Positions 1 through 9,013 are shown, numbered from the stretch's first letter. The stretch is DNA of 64,000 nt from Caldanaerobius polysaccharolyticus DSM 13641 (GCF_000427425.1 NZ_KE386494.1:649886-713885); one strand, 5' to 3'. Notes: generated from the letters alone by a model not told the origin. A program made the numbers and translations.

Positions 1-103
1 TTAGAGGAATACATAGACTATTACAATAATAAGAGGATTAAGTGTAAACTAAAAGGGACTGAGCCCGGTTCAATACCGGATTCAGTCCCAAGGAGTAGCT
101 TAA
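1..103 (+). pseudogene. IS3-family (IS150 group) transposase C-terminus, frameshifted
   Basis: Frame 1 reads LEEYIDYYNNKRIKCKLKG, the familiar C-terminal end of IS3/IS150-type OrfB integrase-like transposases. After base 57 the homology continues in frame 2 as LSPVQYRIQSQGVA and stops at 101-103. One extra G in the GGG run at 55-57 explains the shift. The rest of the gene lies left of the window, so only about 34 codons are visible. An IS end follows directly. The call rests on recognising the conserved tail and is strong for family, weaker for subgroup. The copy is probably inactive. Confidence 0.8.
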
Positions 104-109
104 TTAAAC

Positions 110-134
110 TGTCTAACATTTGGGGTTCAGTTCA
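110..134 (+). mobile_element. Right terminal inverted repeat of an IS150-like element
   Basis: The 25 bases after the transposase stop (TGTCTAACATTTGGGGTTCA and the next five) have the form of IS3/IS150 right ends, whose reverse complement begins TGAACTGAACCCC. The element ends 18 bp from the stop codon of the next gene, which it faces tail to tail. The left end is outside the window, so no target duplication can be checked. Confidence 0.65.
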
Positions 135-152
135 TTACCGGCTCTTTTGTTT

Positions 153-1517
153 TTATCCTGCCATATCGTTTTTGATCTTTTCCTTTTCACTCCATATTTC
201 TCCCGAAACCTCTCCCCACGCCTCAGAGTAATCTTTTAATTTATCTGCCAAAATGCGGATATCCGTATCGTCGTGCTCCTGCGTATTGTGCGCCCCTGAT
301 TCGATGACAATATCCCTCAGCATCTCGGGATTATCTATCAAAGGACACGGCCTCAGCAAATTTGTGTTAAAAGGCTGTCTCTTTTGATAAGACCTAAATA
401 TAGGTGTTTTTAGAGCTTCTTTTAAACTCATATCCTTTATATTGTCGTTGGCATAATGGATAAAAGCACATGGTTCAATATCGCCCATGGCATTTATATG
501 GAAATACCGCCTTCCACCTGCTATGCAGCCATTGCTGGCCTCGCCGTCATTCCAGAAGTCCACCACAAACAACGGCTTTGTAGCCCTTATCTGGTTTACT
601 CTTTCGTACATGTACTTTCTCTGCTCAGGGGTTGCCATAAATTCCAGGTCAGATTCAGCGCCCACAGGTATATACGTGAAATACCAACCAAATCTCGCTC
701 CTTTTTCTATCATAAGGTCTATGAACTCATCGCTAGCCACCTCTTCTGTATTAAGCCTCGTATATGTAGTAGAAAATCCAAATACAGCGCCTTTTTCTCT
801 CATTATGTCCATGGCCCTCATGACTTTCTGGAAAACCCCTTTTCCACGCCTGTAATCCGTAGACTCCTCAAGGCCATCTATGCTCACTGCTACCGTGACA
901 TTGCCCAATTTCACCATCTTATCTGCAAAATCTTCATCAATCAGCGTGCCATTGGTAAACAGATGGAACACCATGTCATTGTGCTTTTCTGCTAATTTGA
1001 ATATATCATCCTTTCTGACCGTTGGTTCCCCACCTGATAGCACTATGAAGTATATCCCTAGTTCTTTAGCTTCCGTGCATATTCGATCCATGAGATCAAA
1101 GCTCAATTGATGAGCTCTAGTATAATCTCCTGCCCAACACCCTTTGCACCTCAAATTACAGGCCTCTGTGGGATCCATCAAAATCGCCCACGGAACACCT
1201 ACTCCCAGTTCCTTTTCAGCTTCCTGTTGCTTGGGAACCCCGTAAAGCGTAGCATTAACGAAAAAATTTATGCCCATTCGCTTGATCACATTGGGGTGGA
1301 TGTCTCTAAAAATACCCATAGTAAAATGATGCCAGTTGCTATTCTTGTCTAGCACATATCGCTCCACGCTCTCAGCCAGCTTTTTATGGTTGGGATTTAT
1401 CGCCAATCGCCGGCCAAAAGCCATAATGTTGGCCAAATTCTTTTCAGGATTCCTTTCCAGGTAACTTATAAGTCCACTTACAGCAGTTTCCTGCAAGTAC
1501 TGTTTTAAAGGTTTCAC
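153..1517 (-). CDS. Radical SAM protein with C-terminal SPASM-like cysteines
   Basis: A 454-aa radical SAM enzyme of unknown substrate. The cluster motif CNLRCKGCW gives Cys120, Cys124 and Cys127, and SGGEP follows at the end of the next strand, as expected for SAM binding. Further cysteines in NGCIAGG, EPCAFIH and RPCPLID resemble a SPASM domain holding extra Fe-S clusters. Roughly the first 100 residues are a helical extension. The start is GTG behind GAGGAGGG. It lies 27 bp after an arsR-type gene and probably shares its transcript. No peptide substrate gene is visible nearby, so function stays open. Confidence 0.85.
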   Translation of the reverse strand: MKPLKQYLQETAVSGLISYLERNPEKNLANIMAFGRRLAINPNHKKLAESVERYVLDKNSNWHHFTMGIFRDIHPNVIKRMGINFFVNATLYGVPKQQEAEKELGVGVPWAILMDPTEACNLRCKGCWAGDYTRAHQLSFDLMDRICTEAKELGIYFIVLSGGEPTVRKDDIFKLAEKHNDMVFHLFTNGTLIDEDFADKMVKLGNVTVAVSIDGLEESTDYRRGKGVFQKVMRAMDIMREKGAVFGFSTTYTRLNTEEVASDEFIDLMIEKGARFGWYFTYIPVGAESDLEFMATPEQRKYMYERVNQIRATKPLFVVDFWNDGEASNGCIAGGRRYFHINAMGDIEPCAFIHYANDNIKDMSLKEALKTPIFRSYQKRQPFNTNLLRPCPLIDNPEMLRDIVIESGAHNTQEHDDTDIRILADKLKDYSEAWGEVSGEIWSEKEKIKNDMAG

Positions 1518-1544
1518 GAAGATCCCTCCTCATTAAATTGTACA

Positions 1545-1865
1545 TCATACAGGTTGGGCTTTAGATTTCTTGTATAAACTCTCCATAAAATTAGCTATCA
1601 CCATATCAGCGCTCTTCAATATATCCAGTATGCGCTTATCATGGATGTAATAGTAAATATTTCTACCTTCTTGCCTGCTCTCAAGGATGCCCCAATCCTT
1701 TAGGCACCTTAGGTGCCCGGAGATATTTGACTGAGTACCACCGATTTCTGCCACCAGCTCAGACACGGTCTTTTCACGCTTTTTCAGAGCCTCAATTATT
1801 GAAAGCCTCGTGGAATCAGAAAAACCTTTAAATAACCTGACTTTTAATTCCTTAATATCTGGCAT
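1545..1865 (-). CDS. ArsR/SmtB-family winged-helix repressor
   Basis: 106 aa from the ATG that follows GGAGGAAAGG; a longer reading with 17 more residues has no good ribosome site. The fold is clear from FSDSTRLSIIEALKKRE, the recognition-helix stretch TQSNISGHLRCLKDWGIL and the wing EGRNIYYYI. ArsR-family proteins are dimeric repressors released by metals or other ligands. A paired cysteine metal site of the ArsR/CadC type is not visible, so the inducer is unknown. It sits between a small membrane protein and the radical SAM gene in one apparent operon and probably regulates it. Confidence 0.85.
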   Translation of the reverse strand: MPDIKELKVRLFKGFSDSTRLSIIEALKKREKTVSELVAEIGGTQSNISGHLRCLKDWGILESRQEGRNIYYYIHDKRILDILKSADMVIANFMESLYKKSKAQPV

Positions 1866-1937
1866 ATCCTTTCCTCCATTTATCCTCCTAAACCCTTGTC
1901 CAAAAAAACAAATCAAGGGGAGGTGTGCAGTTCTGCA

Positions 1938-2216
1938 TCAAGCCTTTGTGGAACTGGTATTTGAAGATGAGTCCTTGGCTATTAAATCCCAAATAAAATT
2001 AAATATTACCGAGCCAATAAGTCCAGCAATGACGTTATATGATGCCAACATCCACCCCCAGTTCCCCAACACCAGGTCTCCTACCCATGCGCCTAAAAGG
2101 GCAGCAATGAGTATCGACCAATAGCCACCGTATTTAAACGTCTTCCCTTTAAAGAAAATAGGATTAAATACCAAACTTACTATCACACCCACGACTATCA
2201 AGACAATCCAATACAT
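1938..2216 (-). CDS. GlsB/YeaQ/YmgE-type small membrane protein
   Basis: 92 aa, almost entirely hydrophobic, with three predicted membrane segments separated by short loops and a Ser/Thr-rich tail. The glycine-rich pattern LLGAWVGDLVLGNWGW followed by NVIAGLIGSVIFNFIWDLI fits the transglycosylase-associated protein family, a stress-linked family of unknown mechanism. The ribosome site is AGGGGGA. It is the first gene of a probable operon with the ArsR regulator (72 bp gap) and the radical SAM gene. The family assignment is good; the function is not known. Confidence 0.75.
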   Translation of the reverse strand: MYWIVLIVVGVIVSLVFNPIFFKGKTFKYGGYWSILIAALLGAWVGDLVLGNWGWMLASYNVIAGLIGSVIFNFIWDLIAKDSSSNTSSTKA

Positions 2217-2273
2217 TTGACTATCCCCCTTTGAAAATTATTTGTAACTGCTTCCACCTCTCCTTGCATTTAT

Positions 2274-2302
2274 ATTATATTGATAAGTATATGAATATAT
2301 AA
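2274..2302 (-). promoter_or_regulatory. Candidate promoter with AT-rich operator-like repeat
   Basis: On the minus strand a TATAAT box (2274-2279) has a poor -35 (TTATAT, 2297-2302, spacer 17). The spacer and -35 region contain the imperfect repeat TATATGAATATATA, similar in style to ArsR/SmtB operators that contain ATATGAA half sites. Control by the ArsR protein encoded two genes downstream is an inference. Confidence 0.3.
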
Positions 2303-2373
2303 CTATATAACGATGTATTTTGATATAAAATCAATTTTATGGTAACATAAAAAAAAGAGAATGTCAACATCCT

Positions 2374-2772
2374 TCATACGATCTTTTCGTAATCCTTAGC
2401 CTGTTGCGCAGCACTTAAAACATCGTCAATACTTCCCTTTATCGATGCTTCCATAACAGCCGCCACCGCACCTTCCAAAAACGGGCAATCAGCTATTTTC
2501 ACCTTTTCTCTCTTTTTTTCATCTTCTATCATATCTATAGCCATTTGAGCGCTTACAATGGCACTTCCTATATCTGTTATAACTACAACACCATCATCGT
2601 TATAGACTTCTTGTATAGCACCGTATATTTTTTTTGCATCAGTGCCCAGGGAGTCATCCTCCAATCCTCCCACAGCAACAACTTTCACCGGATTCTTCAC
2701 CATATCATTCAGCAAATCCAGTAAACCCTCAGCTATTTTTTTACTATGTGACACGAGAACTACATTTACCAT
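2374..2772 (-). CDS. dhaM: DhaM-like PTS phosphocarrier (EIIA-Man fold)
   Basis: 132 aa. It begins MVNVVLVSHSKKIAEG, with His9 in the position of the phosphorylated histidine of EIIA-Man/DhaM proteins, and continues with VVAVGG and ITDIGSAIVS, which are typical of DhaM. DhaM passes phosphate from HPr to the DhaL-ADP subunit of dihydroxyacetone kinase. No dhaK or dhaL is present here; the gene ends a glycerol operon after a DUF1667 gene. It is a single-domain DhaM, without the HPr and EI domains fused in some enterobacteria. The start follows GAGAGGG. Confidence 0.85.
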   Translation of the reverse strand: MVNVVLVSHSKKIAEGLLDLLNDMVKNPVKVVAVGGLEDDSLGTDAKKIYGAIQEVYNDDGVVVITDIGSAIVSAQMAIDMIEDEKKREKVKIADCPFLEGAVAAVMEASIKGSIDDVLSAAQQAKDYEKIV

Positions 2773-2826
2773 GGCTATCCCTCTCTTAAATATGTTGTAA
2801 TATATTATACCATATTTTTCTCAAGA

Positions 2827-3180
2827 CTAACAAACATCATCCGTAGCAATCACATCCACACCTGTGCCCAATATGTCGCTCAAAACCACATCTCCTAATT
2901 TCAAAGGTGGCTTTACTTTCACTTGGGCCAACTGATCCATTGCTTTAAGTATCAATTCCTTTGGAATAGGCCTTTGAGTCCTAACTGGAAGGGGCCTTGT
3001 TCTACCCTCCACCAACACTACCGTGGTAAGCATCCTGACCGGATGTACGGCCTCCTGCCTGGCATAGTCAAACCCTCTCTTGCATTTATAGCCTTTTACT
3101 TCAAGGTCATCTCCCTCTCCAGTCACCTTAAGCCTGCAGCCCTGAGGGCATCCAATACATATAAAATTTTTACTGCTCAT
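2827..3180 (-). CDS. DUF1667 cysteine-rich protein of the glycerol operon
   Basis: 117 aa from the ATG preceded by GGAGGTGGAG; it overlaps the upstream flavoprotein by 11 bp. The N-terminus has a CxxCxxxC group (Cys8, Cys11, Cys15) and a later KCKRG, which could hold a metal or Fe-S cluster. The run RQEAVHPVRMLTTVV is typical of the family. DUF1667 genes commonly accompany glpA-like and NAD(P)/FAD oxidoreductase genes in anaerobes, as here, so a role as an electron-transfer subunit is likely but unproven. Confidence 0.85.
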   Translation of the reverse strand: MSSKNFICIGCPQGCRLKVTGEGDDLEVKGYKCKRGFDYARQEAVHPVRMLTTVVLVEGRTRPLPVRTQRPIPKELILKAMDQLAQVKVKPPLKLGDVVLSDILGTGVDVIATDDVC

Positions 3181-4426
3181 TATTCTCCACCTCCACAACA
3201 AGGGAGCCTTTAAGATCTCTTATATCCGACCTCTTTACTTTTAATATCTGCATTTCCCCCGGCGTCAGATAGCTCCTCTTAAAACGCCTTATGACTTTAT
3301 CCCCGCTTTTTAGCACGATATACCTGTTTTCAAAAATACCTGTAACCCTCATGCTCAGCGTTATATCCCCTTCCCCATCAGCGGATATTTTCTGGGGAAC
3401 TACATATCTTATCCCACTGCCTACTCGCACATCAACGTAATCATGGGACCTCGCAAGCTTACCCATGGCATAGAGCGCCGCGCTTTTGCCTGCCACCCTG
3501 CTCTCTTTTGTCACATTGTCCACCAAATCGTGAACCTGAAGGACATTTCCGCAGGCAAATATGCCATCAACGGATGTATGCATATACTCATCCACCACGG
3601 CACCCCCAGTTATCCTATCCAGTCTTACATTGGCTTTTTTTGAAAGCTCATTCTCCGGAATTAAACCTACTGACAAAAGCAAAGTATCACAACTTATAAA
3701 TCTCTCAGTGCCTACAATAGGTCTTCTGCTTTCGTCGACGCGGGCTATCGTCACACCTTCTACCCTTTTTTTGCCGTGTACTTCAGTGACAGTATGATTT
3801 AAAAGCAGGGGTATGTCAAAGTCATTAAGGCATTGCACGATATTCCTTGTAAGCCCTGTGGAATAAGGCATGATTTCAAGGACGCACTTTACCAGCGCCC
3901 CTTCCAGCGTCAATCTCCTGGCCATAATGAGCCCGATATCCCCTGATCCCAATATTACCACTTCTCTGCCAGGCATGTATCCTTCTATGTTTATAAATCT
4001 CTGGGCAGTTCCTGCCGTGTAAACGCCAGCAGGCCGGGAACCCGGAATGCCTATCGCTCCTCTGGTCCTTTCCCTGCAACCCATAGCCAGGACCACAGAT
4101 TTAGCCTTTATACCCAATACACCTTCTGCGCTGTTTACCGCATATACATTTTTCTCTGGAGTTATATCCAACACCATCGTATTTAATTTAACGTCAATAG
4201 ATCTAGCTCTTACTTGTTCAATAAACCTATGGGCGTACTCAGGCCCTGTAAGCTCTTCTCCGAATTCGTGCAGGCCAAATCCATTGTGAATACATTGCCT
4301 GAGAATTCCTCCCAGTTCGCTATCCCTTTCCAGTATCAAAACCCTGGCACCTTCATCATGGGCTTGCACAGCTGCACCAAGGCCGGCCGGCCCTCCGCCA
4401 ACTATCACCACGTCGTATTCAAGCAT
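3170..4426 (-). CDS. NAD(P)/FAD-dependent oxidoreductase, GlpA partner
   Basis: 418 aa with an N-terminal FAD dinucleotide fold (VIVGGGPAGLGAA, about residues 8-20) and a second nucleotide fold (VILGSGDIGLIMARR, about 155-170). FACGNVL near 290 completes the FAD site. It resembles the small flavoprotein encoded with GlpA-like dehydrogenases and DUF1667 in clostridia. It probably carries electrons from glycerol-3-phosphate oxidation onward, perhaps to NAD(P). The start overlaps the end of the GlpA-like gene by 8 bp, pointing to coupled translation. Acceptor and partners are inferred from context. Confidence 0.85.
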   Translation of the reverse strand: MLEYDVVIVGGGPAGLGAAVQAHDEGARVLILERDSELGGILRQCIHNGFGLHEFGEELTGPEYAHRFIEQVRARSIDVKLNTMVLDITPEKNVYAVNSAEGVLGIKAKSVVLAMGCRERTRGAIGIPGSRPAGVYTAGTAQRFINIEGYMPGREVVILGSGDIGLIMARRLTLEGALVKCVLEIMPYSTGLTRNIVQCLNDFDIPLLLNHTVTEVHGKKRVEGVTIARVDESRRPIVGTERFISCDTLLLSVGLIPENELSKKANVRLDRITGGAVVDEYMHTSVDGIFACGNVLQVHDLVDNVTKESRVAGKSAALYAMGKLARSHDYVDVRVGSGIRYVVPQKISADGEGDITLSMRVTGIFENRYIVLKSGDKVIRRFKRSYLTPGEMQILKVKRSDIRDLKGSLVVEVENNEQ

Positions 4427-5876
4427 TCAATTCACTCCTTTGGACTTTCCTTTGCTTTTTTATCCTGCCCACAAGCATAAAAGACCCATCGCCGCTTTTT
4501 GTCACCTCATCCATAGGTATGTTAAGTTCCCGCGATAAAATCTCTATAACCCTTGGGGTGCAAAATCCCCCTTGGCATCTTCCCATACCGGCCCTAGTCC
4601 TCCTCTTTACAGCATCTATGCTTCTCGCCCCTCTTTTTATAGAATCTACAATTTCCCCTTCCGTCACGGTTTCGCACCTACATATAACTCTCCCATACCT
4701 GGGATCCTTTTTTACCAACTCCGCCCGGTCCTCAAGGCTCAACTCCCTAAATCGAACTACAGATCGCCTTTCAACGAAATCCCTTTTAGGCACCAGCCTA
4801 AGCCCTGCTTGACCCAAGATCTTTCGAACCTCAACGGCAATAGCAGGAGCAGCAGTAAGACCAGGCGACTCTATCCCTGCAGCATTTACAAAACCACGGA
4901 CCTTTAAAGACTCTCTTATTATGAAATCTCCAATTAATGGTACCGCCCTTATTCCCGCAAAATTTGTGATTCTTTCCCTCAAATCAAAAACCGGAATACT
5001 CTTTCTGGCACCTGACACCACCGCATCCAGTCCTGCCTGCGTGGTTATATCATTTTCTTTATCCGGAATATCTACAGCATTAGGGCCTATTAGCAGGTTT
5101 CCATCTACCGTAGGGCTTACCAATATGCCCTTGCCATACCTGGACGGGGTCTGAAAAACCACGTGGTTCACGATATGTCCTTGAGATTTGTCTAATAAAA
5201 CGTATTCTCCCCTCCTAGGTATAATATTTAACTCCTCTGCACCGGCCAGTCTGCTTATCTCATCAGCATACATACCCGCCGCATTTATTACATAACGGGC
5301 TTTAAAGGCACCTGAAGTTGTCTCTACGATAAAGCAATCTTCTTTTGTTATAGATAAGACCTTGCTTTCAAATGAGAATTCTACGCCGTTATCCCTGGCA
5401 TTTTCGTAAAATGCTATAGTAGCTTCATAAGGGCATATTATTCCCGCTGAAGGAGCATAAAGAGCCGCAACAGCATCTTCACTTACGTTAGGCTCCATTT
5501 CTTTTAATTCGTCCCGTTCCACGATCCTCATTCCTATAACACCATTGCGCTCTCCTCGCGCATACAGCTCCTTCAACACTTCCCGATCATGGTAGTCAAA
5601 GGCCAATACCAGTGATCCTATTCTCTTAAAAGGTATGTCGAGTTTCTCCGACAAATCACCATACATGGCGTTACCCATTACATTTAGTCTGGCTTTTAAA
5701 GAACCCGGCAGCGGATCATAACCTGCGTGCACTATACCGCTATTGGCTTTACTGGCACCACCTGCAGCCACGTCTTCTTCTTTTTCTATCAGCACCACCG
5801 ATACATCGTACTTTGATAATTCCCGGGCAATAGCACACCCTGTTATACCGCCGCCGATTATAGCAACGTCGTACAT
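4419..5876 (-). CDS. glpA: GlpA-like FAD glycerol-3-phosphate dehydrogenase with [2Fe-2S] tail
   Basis: 485 aa from the ATG after AGAGGTG. Residues 1-370 form a DAO-type FAD domain (VAIIGGGITGCAIARELS at the start, then GGASKANSGIVHAGYD). The tail contains CRCETVTEGE and GRCQGGFC, a BFD-like four-cysteine [2Fe-2S] domain found in anaerobic GlpA proteins. The enzyme should oxidise glycerol-3-phosphate to dihydroxyacetone phosphate. It lies 20 bp downstream of glpK, which makes the substrate. GlpA fits better than aerobic GlpD because of the Fe-S tail and the accompanying flavoprotein. The symbol is by homology only. Confidence 0.85.
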   Translation of the reverse strand: MYDVAIIGGGITGCAIARELSKYDVSVVLIEKEEDVAAGGASKANSGIVHAGYDPLPGSLKARLNVMGNAMYGDLSEKLDIPFKRIGSLVLAFDYHDREVLKELYARGERNGVIGMRIVERDELKEMEPNVSEDAVAALYAPSAGIICPYEATIAFYENARDNGVEFSFESKVLSITKEDCFIVETTSGAFKARYVINAAGMYADEISRLAGAEELNIIPRRGEYVLLDKSQGHIVNHVVFQTPSRYGKGILVSPTVDGNLLIGPNAVDIPDKENDITTQAGLDAVVSGARKSIPVFDLRERITNFAGIRAVPLIGDFIIRESLKVRGFVNAAGIESPGLTAAPAIAVEVRKILGQAGLRLVPKRDFVERRSVVRFRELSLEDRAELVKKDPRYGRVICRCETVTEGEIVDSIKRGARSIDAVKRRTRAGMGRCQGGFCTPRVIEILSRELNIPMDEVTKSGDGSFMLVGRIKKQRKVQRSELNA

Positions 5877-5896
5877 AAAAACACCTCTATTCATAG

Positions 5897-7366
5897 CTAG
5901 ATTGCCCATTTTCTGGACCTTTCTACAGCTCTTTTCCACCCATTTATCGCCTTAGCCTTATCGAAATTTACATCGGGCTTAAATACCTTATCCACCTGGT
6001 CCAACCCTTTTAACGCGCCAAAATCCCAGATGCCAGCTGTTATCCCCGCTACATATGCGGCTCCCCGCGCTGTGGTTTCCTTATCTTTTGACCTCACCAC
6101 ATCAACTCCCAGTATATCCGATTGGAATTGCATAAGAAAATTGTTAGCGCTGGCACCTCCGTCGACCTTAAGAGATTTTATAGCAAAACCAGTATTTTGC
6201 TTTACCTCTTCAAATACATCGTACACCTGGTAAGCCATGGATTCAAGAGCTGCCCTGGCGATGTGCGCTTTTGTAGTACCCCTCGTTATCCCAACGATCA
6301 ATCCTCTGGCGTGCATATCCCAATAGGGAGCACCCAACCCGGCAAAAGCCGGCACTATATAAAGCCCTCCATTATCATGAATTTGCAAGGCCAGCTCCTC
6401 TGACTCCTCTGCACTTCGCAAAATACCCATCTGATCCCTCAACCACTGTATTAAAGCACCGCTTACAAACACACTGCCTTCTATAGCATAGGTGACTTTT
6501 CCATCTATGCTCCAAGCAATAGTATTTAAAAGCCCTGAAGGGGCCCTCACATAATCTTTCGTGTTAATCAACATAAAACTACCTGTCCCATAGGTGTTTT
6601 TAGCTTCCCCTTTTTCAAAACAACAATGCCCAAACAGCGATGCCTGCTGATCCCCTACGATACCGCCTATCAGCACAAACCCACCTAAAACGTCGGTATA
6701 GCCCACTCTGGCTGCCGAATCCGTCACCTCAGGAAGCATACAAGGAGGTATTTTAAAGTAATCAAGCAAACCTTTGTCCCATTTCAAATCCCTTATGTTA
6801 TACAGCATGGTGCGGGACGCATTGGTATGATCAGTTATATGTACCTTGCCTCCTGTGAGCTTCCAAACCAGATAGGAATCAACAGTACCTGCTAACAACT
6901 GTCCTTTTGCAGCCCTATCTGTTACCCCCGGAACATTGTCAAGAATCCACTTTATCTTGGTAGCAGAAAAGTAAGCATCGACTTGAAGACCCGTCTTTTC
7001 AAAAATTTCCACTGACATGCCATCAGATTTAACCTTTTCACATATATCCGTTGTCCTGCGACACTGCCACACTATAGCATCGTACACCGGAATGCCTGTG
7101 CTTTTGTCCCACACCACAACGGTCTCCCTTTGATTGGCAATTCCGATAGCAGCCACATCAGAAGCGGTGAGCGCCGCCTTATCCGCAAGCTCTCTTAAAG
7201 CGTTTACCGCCTGTGCGTATATTTCTTCTGCATCTTGCTGTACCCATCCAGGTCTTGGGGTTTTTATCCTTATCGGCCTGGACGCTGATTCCAAGGCTTT
7301 CCCATTTCTATCGTACAGGATAGCGCGCACACTGGTAGTTCCTGCATCAAGAGCTATTACGTACAT
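5897..7366 (-). CDS. glpK: Glycerol kinase
   Basis: 489 aa, normal length. FGGY-kinase marks are clear: ALDAGTTSVRAI at the start, NQRETVVVWDK, GDQQASLFGH, YGTGSFMLINT and GLGAPYWD. It phosphorylates glycerol to glycerol-3-phosphate and is the first gene of the operon. In many Firmicutes this kinase is activated by HPr phosphorylating a histidine in the loop before GDQQ; here that loop reads GYTDVLGGFVLIGGIV and has no histidine, so that control seems absent. The start follows AAGGGGGAG. Confidence 0.97.
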   Translation of the reverse strand: MYVIALDAGTTSVRAILYDRNGKALESASRPIRIKTPRPGWVQQDAEEIYAQAVNALRELADKAALTASDVAAIGIANQRETVVVWDKSTGIPVYDAIVWQCRRTTDICEKVKSDGMSVEIFEKTGLQVDAYFSATKIKWILDNVPGVTDRAAKGQLLAGTVDSYLVWKLTGGKVHITDHTNASRTMLYNIRDLKWDKGLLDYFKIPPCMLPEVTDSAARVGYTDVLGGFVLIGGIVGDQQASLFGHCCFEKGEAKNTYGTGSFMLINTKDYVRAPSGLLNTIAWSIDGKVTYAIEGSVFVSGALIQWLRDQMGILRSAEESEELALQIHDNGGLYIVPAFAGLGAPYWDMHARGLIVGITRGTTKAHIARAALESMAYQVYDVFEEVKQNTGFAIKSLKVDGGASANNFLMQFQSDILGVDVVRSKDKETTARGAAYVAGITAGIWDFGALKGLDQVDKVFKPDVNFDKAKAINGWKRAVERSRKWAI

Positions 7367-7385
7367 AAAATCTCCCCCTTAAACG

Positions 7386-7415
7386 ATTGTATGATATTTT
7401 ATCACGCCAAGTCAA
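7386..7415 (-). promoter_or_regulatory. Predicted sigma-A promoter of the glycerol operon
   Basis: On the minus strand TTGACT (7410-7415), spacer 18, TACAAT (7386-7391), giving a short leader of about 15 bases before the glpK start. No GlpP-type antiterminator leader fits in this space. Confidence 0.6.
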
Positions 7416-7440
7416 GCCTTTTTGCCTCTACATTGTAATC

Positions 7441-7470
7441 AAAAAGAGGGTAGAGCTTTTTGCTCTACCC
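7441..7470 (-). terminator. Rho-independent terminator of gltX
   Basis: A 9-bp stem (GGGTAGAGC/GCTCTACCC) with a five-base loop, followed on the minus strand by a run of five T. It lies 25 bp beyond the gltX stop. Confidence 0.8.
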
Positions 7471-7494
7471 TACTTACCTAAGAGGCTAGATTAT

Positions 7495-8949
7495 CTAAAC
7501 ATTTGACAGTTTCTCTATCCCTATTTTAATCCGCCTTAAAGTCTCCTCTTTACCTAAAAGGCTGCTAAGCTCTATGGCGCCTCCCGGAGTAAACTGTTTC
7601 CCTGAAACCGCCGTCCTCACAGGCCATAGCACCTGTCCATTTTTAACACCCAGCTCCGCGATTAACTTAAACAAAGCCTCGTGAATGTGTTCATCATCCC
7701 ATTTATCTACGCCTTGCAAAGCCTCGTATGCTTTCTTCAGGTACTCCAGTGAATTATTAAGGTCTGTGCGCATCTTCTTATTCGCGTACATATTCACATC
7801 ATAATCAGGCAATTCTTCTATAAAGTCTATATTGTCAGGTATTTCCCCAAGAACCTCTGTCCTAGTTTGAAGTAATCTGCTCAATTTCATATAGTCAATA
7901 TCCTGTCTCTTAATTGCTTTTTTATAATACGGCATCGCAAGCTCGTTAAACTCCTCTAGGCTCATACTCCTTATATACTCTCCGTTCATCCATCTCAATT
8001 TGTTTATGTCAAAAACAGCAGGCGATTTACTCAACCCTTCTATGGAAAATCTCTGCTTAAGCTCCTCAAGGGTGAAAATCTCTTCATCGGTTCCCGGGCT
8101 CCAGCCCAAAAGCGCAATATAGTTTATAATCGCCTCTTTAAGATACCCTTTATTATAGAAATCCTCGAAAGAAGCATCCCCTTCCCTTTTGCTTAATTTA
8201 CCGCCATGGGGTTTCATTATCAGCGGCAGATGTATATAAGTGGGTATTTCCCACCCAAAAGCCTTATAAAGGAGATTGTACTTAGGCGTAGAGGAAAGGT
8301 ACTCACTGCCTCTTACCACATGGGTTATCTTCATCAGGTGATCATCTACCACATTGGCAAAATTATAAGTGGGCATCCCGTCTGACTTTATCAATATGTT
8401 ATCGTCCAGAGAGTCATTGGATACCGTTATAGTTCCAAAGACTTCATCGTGAAAACTAGTGGTCCCGGTAGCGGGAATCTTCTGCCTTATCACATACTGC
8501 TCTCCTCTTTTTATCCTCTCTTCAGCCTCTTCCCTGCTGATATTTCTGCAATGTCCATCGTATTTAAAAGGAATTCCCTTTCGCTCGCATTCTTGTCGCA
8601 GCGCGTCTAACCGCTCTTTTGAGCAAAAGCAATAATAAGCCCCACCTATATCAATTAATTTTTTTGCATATTGGCTGTATATCTCTCTTCTCTGGCTTTG
8701 CACATAAGGCCCGTAAGGACCTCCTATATCTGGCCCCTCGTCGTGTTGCAGTCCAACCAGTTTCAATGTATTGTAAATAACGTCAATAGCCCCTTCTACA
8801 TATCGCTCCTGATCGGTGTCCTCAATGCGGAGTATAAACTTGCCATTGTTCTTTTTGGCAATCAGATAGGCGTAAAGCGCCGTTCTAAGGTTGCCAATGT
8901 GCATATACCCCGTTGGACTTGGTGCAAATCTCGTTCTAACCTCCGTCAT
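7495..8949 (-). CDS. gltX: Glutamyl-tRNA synthetase
   Basis: 484 aa class I synthetase. The HIGH motif appears in [18 protein letters not shown] and the KMSKS motif as KLSKREG. Cysteines in YYCFCSKE and DGHCRN match a zinc-binding insertion seen in many GluRS. It charges tRNA-Glu and, in most Firmicutes, also tRNA-Gln for later amidation. The gene stands alone with its own promoter and terminator, and tRNA-Gln and tRNA-Glu genes lie just upstream on the other strand. The start is ATG after GGGAGGA. Confidence 0.97.
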   Translation of the reverse strand: MTEVRTRFAPSPTGYMHIGNLRTALYAYLIAKKNNGKFILRIEDTDQERYVEGAIDVIYNTLKLVGLQHDEGPDIGGPYGPYVQSQRREIYSQYAKKLIDIGGAYYCFCSKERLDALRQECERKGIPFKYDGHCRNISREEAEERIKRGEQYVIRQKIPATGTTSFHDEVFGTITVSNDSLDDNILIKSDGMPTYNFANVVDDHLMKITHVVRGSEYLSSTPKYNLLYKAFGWEIPTYIHLPLIMKPHGGKLSKREGDASFEDFYNKGYLKEAIINYIALLGWSPGTDEEIFTLEELKQRFSIEGLSKSPAVFDINKLRWMNGEYIRSMSLEEFNELAMPYYKKAIKRQDIDYMKLSRLLQTRTEVLGEIPDNIDFIEELPDYDVNMYANKKMRTDLNNSLEYLKKAYEALQGVDKWDDEHIHEALFKLIAELGVKNGQVLWPVRTAVSGKQFTPGGAIELSSLLGKEETLRRIKIGIEKLSNV

Positions 8950-8983
8950 TTATAATCCTCCCTAACATTTTTACCTTAAATAG

Positions 8984-9013
8984 ATTATACATTATACAAA
9001 CAATCAAATGCAA
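8984..9013 (-). promoter_or_regulatory. Predicted gltX promoter
   Basis: On the minus strand TTGCAT (9008-9013), spacer 18, TATAAT (8984-8989). A second TATAAT-like box lies within the spacer. No T-box leader is present. Confidence 0.55.

Noticed and set aside
456-995. Long plus-strand open frames across the radical SAM gene
   Set aside because: They lack ribosome sites and recognisable motifs and lie opposite a gene with intact catalytic motifs; shadows of biased codon use.
7371-7495. GlpP-type antiterminator leader before glpK
   Set aside because: The predicted leader is only about 15 bases long; the hairpin nearby belongs to gltX termination.
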